The translations under genes and the position numbers were made by a program. This document shows positions 37,206 to 45,269 of a stretch of 64,000 nucleotides of DNA, in pieces; within the stretch, counting starts at the first letter, position 1; every line of letters begins with the position of its first letter. The stretch is from JAFGRU01 sp016934985 (lineage in GTDB: Bacteria > Desulfobacterota > Desulfuromonadia > Desulfuromonadales > JAAYDE01), in the NCBI GenBank assembly GCA_963665045.2, contig CAXXJQ010000006.1:434001-498000 (forward strand). The letters run 5' to 3'. The notes beneath the pieces were generated by a model. The model worked only from the letters and a program-made list of their open reading frames with translations, made no database searches and was not told the DNA's origin.

Positions 37206-37658
37206 TCAACGCTGGGCGTGCCGAGCCAAAAAGCGGTCCAGTTGATTGGCGAAAGCGGTACGGTCGGCACGGTTGAAAGAAGAGGGCCCCCCGGTTTCCA
37301 CCCCGCCGCTGCGCAAATCTTCCATGAAGTTGCGCATTGCCAGGCGCTCGCCGATGTTGTCCCTGGTGAAAAACTCCCCGCGCGGGTCGAGGGCATGGCC
37401 GTCCTTTTCTATGACTGCCGCGGCCAGGGGGATGTCGGCGGTAATCACCAGGTCGCCAGGCTCCAGCAACCGCTCAATCTCCCGGTCGGCAACGTCGAAG
37501 CCTGCAGCAACGCGGATCACCTTGATGTAGGGCGACGGCGGCGTGTGCAGGGGCTTGTTGGCGACCAGGGTCAGAGGGACGCGCAACCGTTCAGCGGCGC
37601 GATACAGGATCTCTTTGATGACCCGCGGGCAGGCGTCGGCGTCGATCCATATCTGCAT
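37206..37658 (-). CDS. YaiI/YqxD family protein (DUF188)
   Basis: A 150-residue cytoplasmic protein of the DUF188 family, related to PIN/NYN-type nucleases. It begins MQIWIDADACPRVIKEILYR with the conserved D-A-D-A-C-P, continues VITADIPLAAAVIEKDGHAL, and ends with the family's RTAFANQLDRFL. The acidic residues D6, D8 and the ITADIPLA Asp would form a metal site. The function is not established. GAGGGGAAAAG lies before the ATG. A truncated copy of the 5' half is found at 39458-39667. Confidence 0.9.
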   Translation of the reverse strand: MQIWIDADACPRVIKEILYRAAERLRVPLTLVANKPLHTPPSPYIKVIRVAAGFDVADREIERLLEPGDLVITADIPLAAAVIEKDGHALDPRGEFFTRDNIGERLAMRNFMEDLRSGGVETGGPSSFNRADRTAFANQLDRFLARHAQR

Positions 37659-37872
37659 CTTTTCCCCTCCTCATAAAAACCAGCCACGGCGGTCGGCCGC
37701 CGTTTGAAAACCGGACAAAAGTATTATTCAAGGACGGTCAAGAAAAAAGTGGTGGCACTGGCCAGCCCCGACCGGCACAGTTCAGCCAAAAAGATTTTGG
37801 GACATTGATCGGAAATTAAAAAATTCTCTCAAGTTTCCCCTTTTCCCAACTTGCCATTTTTCAACCATGACC

Positions 37873-38862
37873 CTATGGCGCCTCACCAGTGCCCTGGCTT
37901 ACCAGGCTCTCTCCGGCCATGGCCCGATAGGCCATAAAAGAGAGTGAGAGCACGGTCGTGCCGAGGCCGACGGCCAGAGGGTAATGCACACCGCCGGTAT
38001 CGATCAGCAAGGGAATCAGGCCGATGGCAATGGCCGGCGGAATATGCAGAGCCACAGCCCTGAGCACCATTACGCCCAGAATTACGGCGCACCCTGCCGC
38101 CAGTGGTCCAGAATCCAGGGATGCCGACAACAACACTCCGATTGAGGCTGTCAGGACACAGGCGACGGGCAATATCATCGGCCGCTTGACCCAGGGACAG
38201 TGGTCGGCATGGGCAAATATCTCAAAACCCATCACCACCAGCGGAGGCACCAGCACGGCACGCCAGCCGGTCTGGACCGCCAGCAAGGTGTCGGTCAACA
38301 GGAAAATCGCAAAAAAAGGCACCCACATATACGGATTGGACGATTTTGCCAGGCCGTTTTCCGCACCATCCGGCTCTACCGCGGCCCGGGTGTCTGGGTT
38401 GCGCGAATCACAGTACCGCTGAAACAGGCTCACAACGGCCAGCAGCAGCGTTCCGAACAGGATCGCCGGGACGTACAGCCAACTTTGGATGTCGAAGACA
38501 AGAGGGAGCAGTCCTGCCGAAATGGCGGGGGTGATCGGCGAGCGCAGCACAACCACAATGGCTATGCTGGCCAGGGTACAGAGGAGGACCGACAGAACAC
38601 CAAAGGGGAGATGCCGGGAGCAGAGCAGACCAGCCACCGCCGTCAGCACCGGCGTCAGGATCAGCATCCAGGGTGCACGGGCCCAGTTGCCCTGCGGCCG
38701 GGTAAAAACATCGTGGGCCAGCGCGCCCAATTCCGGGAAAAGCACGTAATCCACGCCCGTCAGCACGGCAACTGCCGACACAACCATAATGTAAAGCGGG
38801 GCGAACATACCCCTCAAATACTTTTGCCTGACAGTGGAATTTCGCAATAAAAATGAAGACAT
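37873..38862 (-). CDS. HPP-family-like integral membrane protein
   Basis: A 329-residue protein with about ten hydrophobic segments and no large soluble domain. Near the C-terminus, LRAVALHIPPAIAIGLIPLL resembles the H-P-P-A-G-A motif region of HPP-family membrane proteins, with HIPPA in place of HPPAG. The family is implicated in nitrite or anion transport in plants and cyanobacteria. I use ATG 38862 (MSSFLLRN). A 22-codon extension to 38928 would translate a dispersed repeat and is rejected. No strong ribosome-binding site is seen at either position. The leader contains a terminator-like hairpin (38870-38908). Confidence 0.65.
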   Translation of the reverse strand: MSSFLLRNSTVRQKYLRGMFAPLYIMVVSAVAVLTGVDYVLFPELGALAHDVFTRPQGNWARAPWMLILTPVLTAVAGLLCSRHLPFGVLSVLLCTLASIAIVVVLRSPITPAISAGLLPLVFDIQSWLYVPAILFGTLLLAVVSLFQRYCDSRNPDTRAAVEPDGAENGLAKSSNPYMWVPFFAIFLLTDTLLAVQTGWRAVLVPPLVVMGFEIFAHADHCPWVKRPMILPVACVLTASIGVLLSASLDSGPLAAGCAVILGVMVLRAVALHIPPAIAIGLIPLLIDTGGVHYPLAVGLGTTVLSLSFMAYRAMAGESLVSQGTGEAP

Positions 38863-38940
38863 ATTACATCTGAATAATAAAAATAAAGGCCAGCGTTCAA
38901 TTCTGGCCCCAAGTTTTTGAAAATACAAGAATCAATTTTT
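38860..38940 (-). repeat. Leader element with terminator-like hairpin, copy A
   Basis: This 80-base element ends at the start codon of the HPP-like gene. On the minus strand GGCCAG...CTGGCC (38888-38908) is followed by TTTATTTTTATT, a terminator form, only ten bases before the ATG, so it could attenuate the gene. A closely similar copy lies at 44126-44206. Its far part (AAGTTTTTGAAAATACAAGA) is related to the promoter elements at 28171 and 31081. Confidence 0.7.
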
Positions 38941-39189
38941 GAAACTATTCAACACAAGAACTCGTGTCGCCCATGGAAAGGGCATCTGCCGACCCATCCC
39001 CGGCAAATGGTTTTCATGGTGGCAAAAAGACGGGTGGCCAACTGCCCGCAGGGCAAGGTGCGGAAAAACAGCTCCGATTGATCGGCGCCGGGAAGTCGGC
39101 TTTGGGCAAGGAATTCCACGATCCGCGGCTTGCAGAAGGTTAAAACCTCGGGAAAAACTTTTTTAAAATTGAAATATTAGCTCTCCAAT
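38941..39189. other. Intergenic stretch, no gene called
   Basis: A plus-strand frame from 38939 to 39166 starts with TTG, lacks a ribosome-binding site and encodes an Arg/Gly/Pro-rich improbable protein. I see nothing else here. Confidence 0.4.
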
Positions 39190-39297
39190 TCATTTCTTAT
39201 TTGCAGCTTTTTTTTCTTTTTTTTCAGCCTTTTTTTCCTTCGGGGTTTTGGCCGCTTCTTTTTTAACGGCTTTCTTCTTGTCCTGGCCTTTACTCAT
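39190..39297 (-). CDS. Very small lysine-rich protein (35 residues)
   Basis: A minus-strand gene from ATG 39297 to TGA 39190. GAGGAG lies nine bases before the start. The product begins MSKGQDKKKAVKKEAAKTPK and continues with EKKAEKKEKKAANKK, so 17 of 35 residues are Lys and it has no hydrophobic part. Similar tiny basic proteins are common in this group of bacteria and may bind nucleic acid or ribosomes; that is inference. Because of its length it would be missed by most gene callers. Confidence 0.65.
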   Translation of the reverse strand: MSKGQDKKKAVKKEAAKTPKEKKAEKKEKKAANKK

Positions 39298-39457
39298 GAC
39301 TTTCGCTCCTCATTACTTAAGGTTATCCTGCGTACCCACTGACCCACTATCATATACCACTCGTTGGCCCGGGAGCGGTTTTTTTTCGGCCTTCGCCATG
39401 GGGAATATAAGGAGGGTAAAGGAAGCAATCGAGGAGAAAAACGCCCACCGGAACCTG

Positions 39458-39667
39458 TTAGTGCTGGGAATGCCGGGCCGGAAAGCGGTGCCGGCCGGCA
39501 ACGTCGGAACCTGCGGCAACACGGATCAGCTTTGTGTAGGGCGACGGCGGCGTTTGCAGGGCCTTGTTGGCGACCAGGGTCAGAGGAACGCGCAACCGAT
39601 CAGCAGCGCGATAGAGGATCTCTTTGATAACCCGCAGGCAGGTGCCCGCGTCCATCCATATCTGCAT
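39458..39667 (-). pseudogene. Truncated copy of the DUF188 gene
   Basis: MQIWMDAGTCLRVIKEILYR starts this frame, and the following RLRVPLTLVANKALQTPPSP is nearly the same as the intact gene at 37206-37658. Homology ends near residue 54 (base 39497 or so), after which the frame runs 16 unrelated residues to a stop. The conserved D-A-D-A-C-P has become D-A-G-T-C-L, removing a likely metal ligand. It is a decayed, 3'-deleted duplicate 2 kb from its parent. Confidence 0.8.
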
Positions 39668-39867
39668 CTTTTTCCCCCTAATCAAAACCAGCCACGGTGA
39701 TCAGCCGCCGCTCGGAAACCGTGCCTGTGTGATGCGGGGACATGAGGCTTATTAATTCTTTTTGTAGCGGATACCAGTTGCCGAAAAGAAAAGGGCCAAT
39801 TTAATGTGAAAAGCGTCCCGAATGGCGCTGGTTTCCCTGATTTCCACATGTTTCACCATTGTTCGGA
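39668..39867. other. Intergenic stretch between the DUF188 remnant and a binding-protein gene
   Basis: About 200 bases; no gene and no strong terminator noted. Confidence 0.4.
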
Positions 39868-40593
39868 TCAGTCTGCTTTCAATTCCAAGACAACTTGATC
39901 TTCAATTTTTTTAATATAGCCCTCTCTTTTCAGTTCTTTCAGTTTTTCACTCACCAGGGGAACCAGATTCGTATGTTTTTTATGCAGAAAATGATATATC
40001 GGAATTATCTCCAGCGGCGGCTCCATAAACCTGAGGTCCCTGATCCCCATGTCTTTCATCGTTTTCAGTCCGTCAAGCATGGTAACAAGACCGACATCAT
40101 ATCTTCCGGCATGAAGAATCTTCACCATATCCTCAAAGCTGTTAACCAGTTGATAATTGATTTGGTACTCTCTGCATTTTCCTTCGAAATATTTATAACC
40201 CCTCCGGGATAGTACCGTATAAGGTTTCAGGCTTTCCCATCCTGCCAGGGTAAAATCCGCATTTTTGGTAAGTACCACATTTCTGAGTTCGTGGATGGAC
40301 TCCGGTACCATAACCAGGTTTCCGTACATCTCCCGGACTGTTTCCAGCCGGGCCAGCTCTCCGTCAACGATGCCCCGGTCTGCCTGAATAAGAGCTCTCT
40401 CACCGGGAAACTGACGAACTTCAATCTCATATCCAAGACGCCGATACGCCTCCCGCATAACCGGTTCCTGCACCAATGTTATTCCGGCATTTTCAAATGT
40501 GCCAAAGACCAATTTTTCCCGAGCGTAAGCAGAAGGAAGCGCAATAAGGGCAACCAGGACCATGGCCGCAAGAATGCTCAGATGTGCCTTCAC
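39868..40593 (-). CDS. Periplasmic substrate-binding protein, SBP_bac_3-like (third)
   Basis: A 241-residue protein with signal peptide (ILAAMVLVALIALPSAYA) and a mature domain of the amino-acid-type extracellular binding-protein fold: VFGTFENAGITLVQEPVMRE, AYRRLGYEIEVRQFPGERAL, ADRGIVDGELARL, and a C-terminal KLKELKREGYIKKIEDQV. It has the same architecture as the proteins at 28299 and 31205 but low sequence similarity. As with those, no permease or ATPase is adjacent. The ligand is unknown. Confidence 0.83.
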   Translation of the reverse strand: MKAHLSILAAMVLVALIALPSAYAREKLVFGTFENAGITLVQEPVMREAYRRLGYEIEVRQFPGERALIQADRGIVDGELARLETVREMYGNLVMVPESIHELRNVVLTKNADFTLAGWESLKPYTVLSRRGYKYFEGKCREYQINYQLVNSFEDMVKILHAGRYDVGLVTMLDGLKTMKDMGIRDLRFMEPPLEIIPIYHFLHKKHTNLVPLVSEKLKELKREGYIKKIEDQVVLELKAD

Positions 40594-40769
40594 GGGTTTT
40601 TTCTCTCCATATCTGAAATATTACCTCAATTGAGGACTTTTCCCGGCAAAATCTTCCGGCAGGCAACAATGCTGAATTTTAAAGTTGTAAAAGTATGCAC
40701 CCGATGGCCATCGGCCAGGATGGCACAGCAGGAACAAGAAGAGTTGAAAAAATATCGTGCCCCCTCTCT

Positions 40770-41489
40770 TCATTCCTTCAGTTTTACCTTTAAACGACCT
40801 TCTTCAACCGTAATGTCCTCGACGCCATCGGAAAAGGTTTTCCAGAAACCCTTTTCACCACCGAATTTTTCAACCAGATCTATATTTTTTAATCCTCCCA
40901 GCCACGCATTCGGAACGGGTACACCCATAATCGTAATACCTTTGAGGATGACAACGGGTTTTCCCTTCTTGTAGGTAAAAACCACCCCTGATCTGACCCG
41001 GAGAATTTTACCTCCAAGGACAGGAAAATCTTCATCAACAGGCAGGAGTAATTTTGCACTGACAAGATCGTCAGATAAATCAATGGCCATTTTTTTTGCA
41101 AGATTGGTATTTTTAGCCAGCAGCCCGTTAAGTTCCCTTTCGGTAAAGCTGATTTCCCTCTTGAGGCCCTTTTCATCATAAGGTTCCGGTTCAAGCGAGT
41201 CATTTGGCTCAAGCCGCCCTGATTTTGATATGTTGCCGGACCTGCCTTTTTTATGTGAAACGCCGCCCCCTATGGAATCAATTTTTTCTAATTTTAAAGC
41301 CAGCACTTTTTCTTCCGCCGGATTCAGTGTCACAGGCTTGAATTCCGATGGGAAAAAGTAGAATTTAAAAGCGAAAAAGGTGGCCCCTGCGGTCACAAGA
41401 ACAGCGAGCACCATCAAACCAAAGACCTGCGCGCAGCCAAATCGCTTTTTGGTTATATCCGGAGTAAAACTTTCATTATTTTCAACCAC
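40770..41489 (-). CDS. Membrane-anchored protein of unknown function
   Basis: I cannot name this 239-residue protein. It has one transmembrane helix (FGLMVLAVLVTAGATFFAFKF, about 20-40), so it is probably anchored with its bulk in the periplasm. The soluble part is beta-rich, with blocks FTERELNGLLAKNTNLAKKM, AKLLLPVDEDFPVLGGKILR, KPVVILKGITIMGVPVPNAW and a final VEDITVEEGRLKVKLKE. The LLA-N--LA, V-KL-LP-DED order recalls lipid- or polymer-binding beta-taco/DUF2993-like proteins. That is only a resemblance. It stands alone. Confidence 0.7.
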   Translation of the reverse strand: MVENNESFTPDITKKRFGCAQVFGLMVLAVLVTAGATFFAFKFYFFPSEFKPVTLNPAEEKVLALKLEKIDSIGGGVSHKKGRSGNISKSGRLEPNDSLEPEPYDEKGLKREISFTERELNGLLAKNTNLAKKMAIDLSDDLVSAKLLLPVDEDFPVLGGKILRVRSGVVFTYKKGKPVVILKGITIMGVPVPNAWLGGLKNIDLVEKFGGEKGFWKTFSDGVEDITVEEGRLKVKLKE

Positions 41490-41594
41490 TTTGATAACTC
41501 CCTTAGCATTGCCCCTTCAAATTATAGCAGAGGTATCTGCAGGCTTCTCCCATGTCCTTTTCAAGTCTGCCAACCTGTTGATAACAATTGGTTT

Positions 41595-43004
41595 TTAGAC
41601 ATCAAAAGTTTGCAGCGGCTCAGGAATCACCACGTTTTCAATCCCCAGTTGATCGCGCAGGGCATCGGCCAGGCTCTCAGAAGAACTATTTTCACCATGA
41701 ACGATGAAGGTCTGCTGCGGTTTTTTCTTCATGACCCGGACGAAATCAATCAATCCATCACGGTCTGCATGTCCGGAAAAGCCGGTCAAAATTTCCAGCC
41801 TGGCCCTCACCTGGTATTCCTCCCCGTAGATGCGGACCGTCTTCTCCTTGTCCACAAGGTGGCGGCCAAGGGTATTGGGCGCCTGCCAACCGGTGATGAG
41901 AATGGTGTTGCGCGGGTCTCCGATGCGGTTTCGCAGATGATGCAGGATGCGGCCACCCTCCAGCATGCCGCTGGCGCTGATAATAACCGCCGGGACTTTC
42001 AAGCTGTTCAGCGCCTTGGATTGCTCGACTGTCTGGGTGTACTTGAGACGGCCGAAACCGAAAGGGTTGTTGTCATCATCCGTCAGCAGGAATTCACGAA
42101 TTTCGGCATCATAGACCTCGGGATGGAGGCGGAAGATTTCGGTGGTGCGGGTGGCCAGCGGGCTGTCGACGAAGATCGGAAGGTCGGGGATAAGCCCGTC
42201 GGTGTGCAACCTGTGGAGCGCGTAGACGAACTGCTGGGTGCGGCCGACAGCAAAAGCCGGAATCAGCAGCGATCCGCCGCGGCTGACGGTTTCATTGACA
42301 ATCCGCTCCAGTTCCTTTTCCGACTCGGGATAGGGGGGGTGCAGACGGTTTCCGTAAGTGCTCTCCATGATCAGGAAATCGGCGCCTTCGGTGAGGGGAA
42401 CGGGATCGCGGATGATGGGGATATCCGGCCTGCCAATGTCGCCGCTGAAGACGAGGCGGCGATTCTGGCCGGAGTCCTGGTCCTCGATGTCGAGAATGAC
42501 ATGGGCGCTGCCCAGCATGTGACCGGCATCCACCAGGGTGAGATAAACACCGGGGAGGATTTGGCGCCGCCGGTTATAGTTGAGGCCCACGAACTGCTCC
42601 ATGGCTTTGGTCACGTCGGCTTTGGTATAGAGGGGCTCGAAAAGGCGCTGGCCCTTTTTCTCCCGCCGGCGGTTGACGAACTCGACGTCCTTCTCCTGGA
42701 TAAAGGCGCTGTCCATGAGCATGACGGCGCACAGGTCCCGGGTTGCCGAGGTGCAGAAGATATCGCCGTCAAAACCGTTCCTGGCGAGGCAGGGGATGCG
42801 CCCCGAGTGATCGATATGAGCATGGGAAAGCACCAGGCAGTCGATGCCGTCACCCTCGCACAGCCCGCTGCGGTTGAGCTCAAAAGCCTCCTTGCGCTTG
42901 CCCTGAAACATGCCGCAATCGAGCATGATTTTTTTGCCGTTCACCTCGATCAGATGAAGAGAGCCCGTGACAGTACGGGCGGCGCCATGGAAGGTAATTT
43001 TCAT
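41595..43004 (-). CDS. Metallo-beta-lactamase/beta-CASP hydrolase (RNase-like)
   Basis: A 469-residue cytoplasmic protein with the metallo-beta-lactamase fold interrupted by a beta-CASP domain, as in CPSF-type and bacterial RNA-processing nucleases. Metal motifs: LSHAHIDHSGRIP (H-x-H-x-D-H), VDAGHMLGSAH, GDIGRPD, and at the C-terminus TGFSGHADRDGL and FIVHGENSS. The beta-CASP part has ESTYGNR, LIPAFAVGRTQQF and ASGMLEGGRILHHLRN. It probably degrades or processes RNA. The gene is monocistronic, with GGAAAAAATATG before the ATG. Confidence 0.93.
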   Translation of the reverse strand: MKITFHGAARTVTGSLHLIEVNGKKIMLDCGMFQGKRKEAFELNRSGLCEGDGIDCLVLSHAHIDHSGRIPCLARNGFDGDIFCTSATRDLCAVMLMDSAFIQEKDVEFVNRRREKKGQRLFEPLYTKADVTKAMEQFVGLNYNRRRQILPGVYLTLVDAGHMLGSAHVILDIEDQDSGQNRRLVFSGDIGRPDIPIIRDPVPLTEGADFLIMESTYGNRLHPPYPESEKELERIVNETVSRGGSLLIPAFAVGRTQQFVYALHRLHTDGLIPDLPIFVDSPLATRTTEIFRLHPEVYDAEIREFLLTDDDNNPFGFGRLKYTQTVEQSKALNSLKVPAVIISASGMLEGGRILHHLRNRIGDPRNTILITGWQAPNTLGRHLVDKEKTVRIYGEEYQVRARLEILTGFSGHADRDGLIDFVRVMKKKPQQTFIVHGENSSSESLADALRDQLGIENVVIPEPLQTFDV

Positions 43005-43151
43005 ATTTTTTCCTTTTCAGAGTTCAAACTTACAGTTTTGGAGTCCGCTTTCCCTTCCGTTTAAGGTCGGAAAACACGGCATAAAATCACTGCATATTAA
43101 ATTTGATGGGAATAATCCCCGCCGTTTTTCCACCCGCCGGCCGCGCCGGCA

Positions 43152-44003
43152 CTAGGGCCCCGAGGACACCAGGCGGAACCCGAGGTCGTAGTTGAGGTAG
43201 CCGGGATCGAACCTGCCCCGCAGGGACAGGCGCAGGTACATCGCGTTGTAGTTCCAGCTGCCGCCGCGTCCGACGCGGGTTTCGCTTGACGGAGGCCCTT
43301 GGGGGTTGCTGCGGGGACTGGCCTGATAATAGTCATAGTCGTACCAATCCGAACACCATTCCCAGACGTTGCCGTTCATATCATAGAGGCCCAGTCCGTT
43401 AGGACGCTTCTGCGCCACCGGCCGGGTGCCATTGGTGATGAACAGGCCCCTGGCATTATCGCTGTACCAGGCAAAATCACCCAGGTCGGCATCAGAGCCG
43501 GTTCCGGCGTATTTCTCCTCCTTGCCGCCGCTGCGGGCGGCGAACTCCCACTCGGCCTCGGTGGGCAGGCGAAACTTGCGATCACTGCGGCTGTTGAGCT
43601 TGCGGATGAAAGCCTGGACGTCGTTCCAGCTGACCTGCTCAACGGGATGGCTGTCCCCCTTTTTGAAATCCGCGGGGTTGCTCCCCATGATCGCCTGCCA
43701 TTGGCCCTGGGTCACCTCGGTTCTGGCCATCCAGAAACCATCCACGCACACCTCGTGCACCGGCTTCTCGTCGTCGCGGCCGTTGCCAAAGGTGTCCCCC
43801 ATGCGGAAACACCCCCCTGCCACCCACACGAACTCCATGCCCGTAACCGGGTCGGTGAAACCGCCCTTGCCTCCCAGAACGGCGGCCGGCCCCCTGTTTA
43901 CCTCTTTGCAAAGATTCGGCTCCGGCGCGGCGTCGGCCAAACCATGAAATAGTGGCGCCAGTAACAGCAACAACAGAACCGTGATCAGATGACGATAATT
44001 CAT
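43152..44003 (-). CDS. Secreted formylglycine-generating-enzyme-like (SUMF1) protein
   Basis: A 283-residue exported protein with signal peptide (HLITVLLLLLLAPLFHGLADA) and an FGE-sulfatase domain: TGMEFVWVAGGCFRMGDTFG, EKPVHEVCVDGFWMARTEVT, HPVEQVSWNDVQAFI, FRLPTEAEWEFAARSGG, GLYDMNGNVWEWCSDWYDYD and RGGSWNYNAMYLR. Family members oxidise Cys to formylglycine in sulfatases or act as C-lectin-like modules. The second active-site Cys of aerobic FGE (R-C-S/A near the end) is not evident, so a binding or different catalytic role is possible. No sulfatase gene is nearby. Confidence 0.88.
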   Translation of the reverse strand: MNYRHLITVLLLLLLAPLFHGLADAAPEPNLCKEVNRGPAAVLGGKGGFTDPVTGMEFVWVAGGCFRMGDTFGNGRDDEKPVHEVCVDGFWMARTEVTQGQWQAIMGSNPADFKKGDSHPVEQVSWNDVQAFIRKLNSRSDRKFRLPTEAEWEFAARSGGKEEKYAGTGSDADLGDFAWYSDNARGLFITNGTRPVAQKRPNGLGLYDMNGNVWEWCSDWYDYDYYQASPRSNPQGPPSSETRVGRGGSWNYNAMYLRLSLRGRFDPGYLNYDLGFRLVSSGP

Positions 44004-44065
44004 AACTCGTTCAACCTATCCAGGTTGTTTCCCCCTTTCCCGGCCACCGCCGGCGCAAGCAAAAA

Positions 44066-44089
44066 GGGGACGGATTTATTTTGGTCCCC
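44066..44089. repeat. REP-like palindrome GGGGAC...GTCCCC
   Basis: GGGGAC (44066-44071) and GTCCCC (44084-44089) enclose CGGATTTATTTTG. It belongs to the GGGGACAGATTTATTT family also seen at 51843 and 52046. Confidence 0.65.
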
Positions 44090-44125
44090 AGGCCCCGGCG
44101 TTCCTCTCCACAATGAGAAGGATGA

Positions 44126-44206
44126 CATATTACAGCTCAATAATAAAAAAAAGGCCAGCGTTCAATTCTGGCCCCAAGTTTCTGATAATACAAGAATGAT
44201 TTTTTT
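44126..44206 (-). repeat. Leader element with terminator-like hairpin, copy B (orphan)
   Basis: The same GGCCAG...CTGGCC hairpin with T-rich tail as at 38860-38940 occurs here, followed on the minus strand by ATGTCATCCTTCTCATTG, matching the first codons of the HPP-like gene (ATGTCTTCATTTTTATTG). The coding similarity then stops at a REP-like palindrome. It is thus a copied 5' end without its gene, now lying between the FGE-like gene and a small lipoprotein gene. Confidence 0.7.
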
Positions 44207-44313
44207 AAAATACTGATAATATCCCGAACTGCCTTCCTGTGAGATTTTCCACCATCATGCACTCTTGCATGCCTGAACCTTACACGCCCCTCCAGGATTC
44301 TGATTTCCTTCTA

Positions 44314-44547
44314 CTAGGGTTCCCCCTCTTTTTTCAACCGCTCTTCCCTCTGCCTTTCGTAAACATCGTAAGCGGGAAGACTGTCATCGGGGTTCAGGGA
44401 TGCCGGGTGGGACTGCGAGTCCTGGTACTGCTGTGAGCCCTCATATATGCCACGGCTGAAACCTTGGTAAAGGGGATCGTCCTTGGCACAGGCCTGCATA
44501 CAGCAAAAAAGTGTTGCGATGATTACGAGCTTCAGAACTGACTTCAT
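44314..44547 (-). CDS. Small lipoprotein
   Basis: A 77-residue product starting MKSVLKLVIIATLFCCMQAC, a short lipoprotein signal peptide with a probable lipobox MQAC. The mature part is acidic, rich in Gln, Ser and Tyr (QGFSRGIYEGSQQYQDSQSH) and ends with a charged helix. No family was recognised. The start at 44547 has AGGG upstream and places the signal peptide correctly; a longer frame to 44676 adds an implausible Cys/Arg-rich extension. Confidence 0.6.
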   Translation of the reverse strand: MKSVLKLVIIATLFCCMQACAKDDPLYQGFSRGIYEGSQQYQDSQSHPASLNPDDSLPAYDVYERQREERLKKEGEP

Positions 44548-44700
44548 GGCCCTATCCTTTATCGATAGTGTTTTCTCAGTCTTTTCGATACGGCTACAAT
44601 AACTTAAGTGTGCGGCACAAAAACGAAAAAGCCAACATTTAATTTGTTGGCTGGAAAAAATTGTTCTGAATTTCAACTGGTTTTGCGACCAGGCCTGGCA

Positions 44701-44742
44701 AAAAGATTATTCCTGTATAAAAAGGGGAGCGTCCCTGGTTTC
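44701..44742 (+). repeat. 42-bp direct repeat, left copy, flanking higBA
   Basis: AAAAGATTATTCCTGTATAA continuing to CCCTGGTTTC. It matches 45674-45715 at 40 of 42 positions. Its distal half (AAAAAGGGG-NNNN-CCCTGGTTTC) is also related to inverted copies near 53617 and 54179. Confidence 0.85.
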
Positions 44743-44763
44743 AAGAAACCACGATGGTCACGG

Positions 44764-44792
44764 TTGACGTTAATCATGCTTTGCGTTATTAT
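44764..44792 (+). promoter_or_regulatory. Sigma-70-type promoter of higBA
   Basis: TTGACG (44764-44769), a 17-base spacer and TATTAT (44787-44792). Transcription should start at about 44799-44800, that is at the A of the higB ATG, so the message may be leaderless. Confidence 0.65.
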
Positions 44793-44799
44793 TTACCAT

Positions 44800-45078
44800 A
44801 TGATCAAATCGTTTAAATGCGAGCATACCGAAGCGTTATCAAGAGGCGATCGTGTCAGGAAATTTGTCAACATTGCCAAGGTCGCAAGGCGCAAACTGAG
44901 ACAACTTGAAATCGCAAATCAGCTGGATGACTTAAGGGTGCCCCCTGGCAATCGTCTTGAAACGCTCAAAGGTAAACGAGATGGTCAATACAGTATCCGC
45001 ATCAATGATCAATGGCGCGTCTGCTTTTATTGGACGAAGGCAGGTGCAGAAGATGTGGAAATCGTCGATTACCACTAA
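44800..45078 (+). CDS. higB: HigB-type toxin (RelE superfamily)
   Basis: A 92-residue ribosome-dependent mRNA interferase of the plasmid-maintenance-killer family. It begins MIKSFKCEHTEALSRGDRVR, and the core LRVPPGNRLETLKGKRDGQY followed by SIRINDQWRVCFYW is the family's conserved active region (the Arg residues, and RINDQWRVCF). The gene precedes its antitoxin, the HigBA order. ATG 44800 has no ribosome-binding site, which fits leaderless translation from the promoter at 44764-44792. An insert of about 178 bp separates it from higA. Confidence 0.92.
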   Translation: MIKSFKCEHTEALSRGDRVRKFVNIAKVARRKLRQLEIANQLDDLRVPPGNRLETLKGKRDGQYSIRINDQWRVCFYWTKAGAEDVEIVDYH

Positions 45079-45255
45079 CCCGGCTTATTCATGAAAACTT
45101 TTGCTGCAACCGCCAACTGCAGGCCATCTCAAGCCGTGCTCGCTCCTTGCTCTTCGACGTACCAAAAGTACGCCTGCTGAGCAACTCGCTGTGCTTGACT
45201 TGATCTGACGCACACTTAACGGTTTCGCCAAAAAGCATCACAAATAAGTCGGGCT
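45077..45255. mobile_element. MITE-like insert between higB and higA
   Basis: The 178-base gap is bounded by an imperfect 13-bp terminal inverted repeat, AACCCGGCTTATT (45077-45089) and AATAAGTCGGGCT (45243-45255). It contains a CGTAC-CAAAA-GTACG hairpin. It encodes no protein. higBA genes normally lie within a few bases of each other, so an inserted non-autonomous element is the simplest explanation. The higA ribosome-binding site (AAGGAG) lies just beyond its right end. Confidence 0.6.
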
Positions 45256-45269
45256 AAGGAGAATTCATC

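Noticed and set aside
38863..38928. 22-codon N-terminal extension of the HPP-like gene
   Set aside because: It translates the terminator-like leader repeat that also occurs at 44126-44206.
41610..43064. 484-codon plus-strand open frame opposite the beta-CASP hydrolase
   Set aside because: Antisense to a gene with all metal-binding motifs; no start signal.
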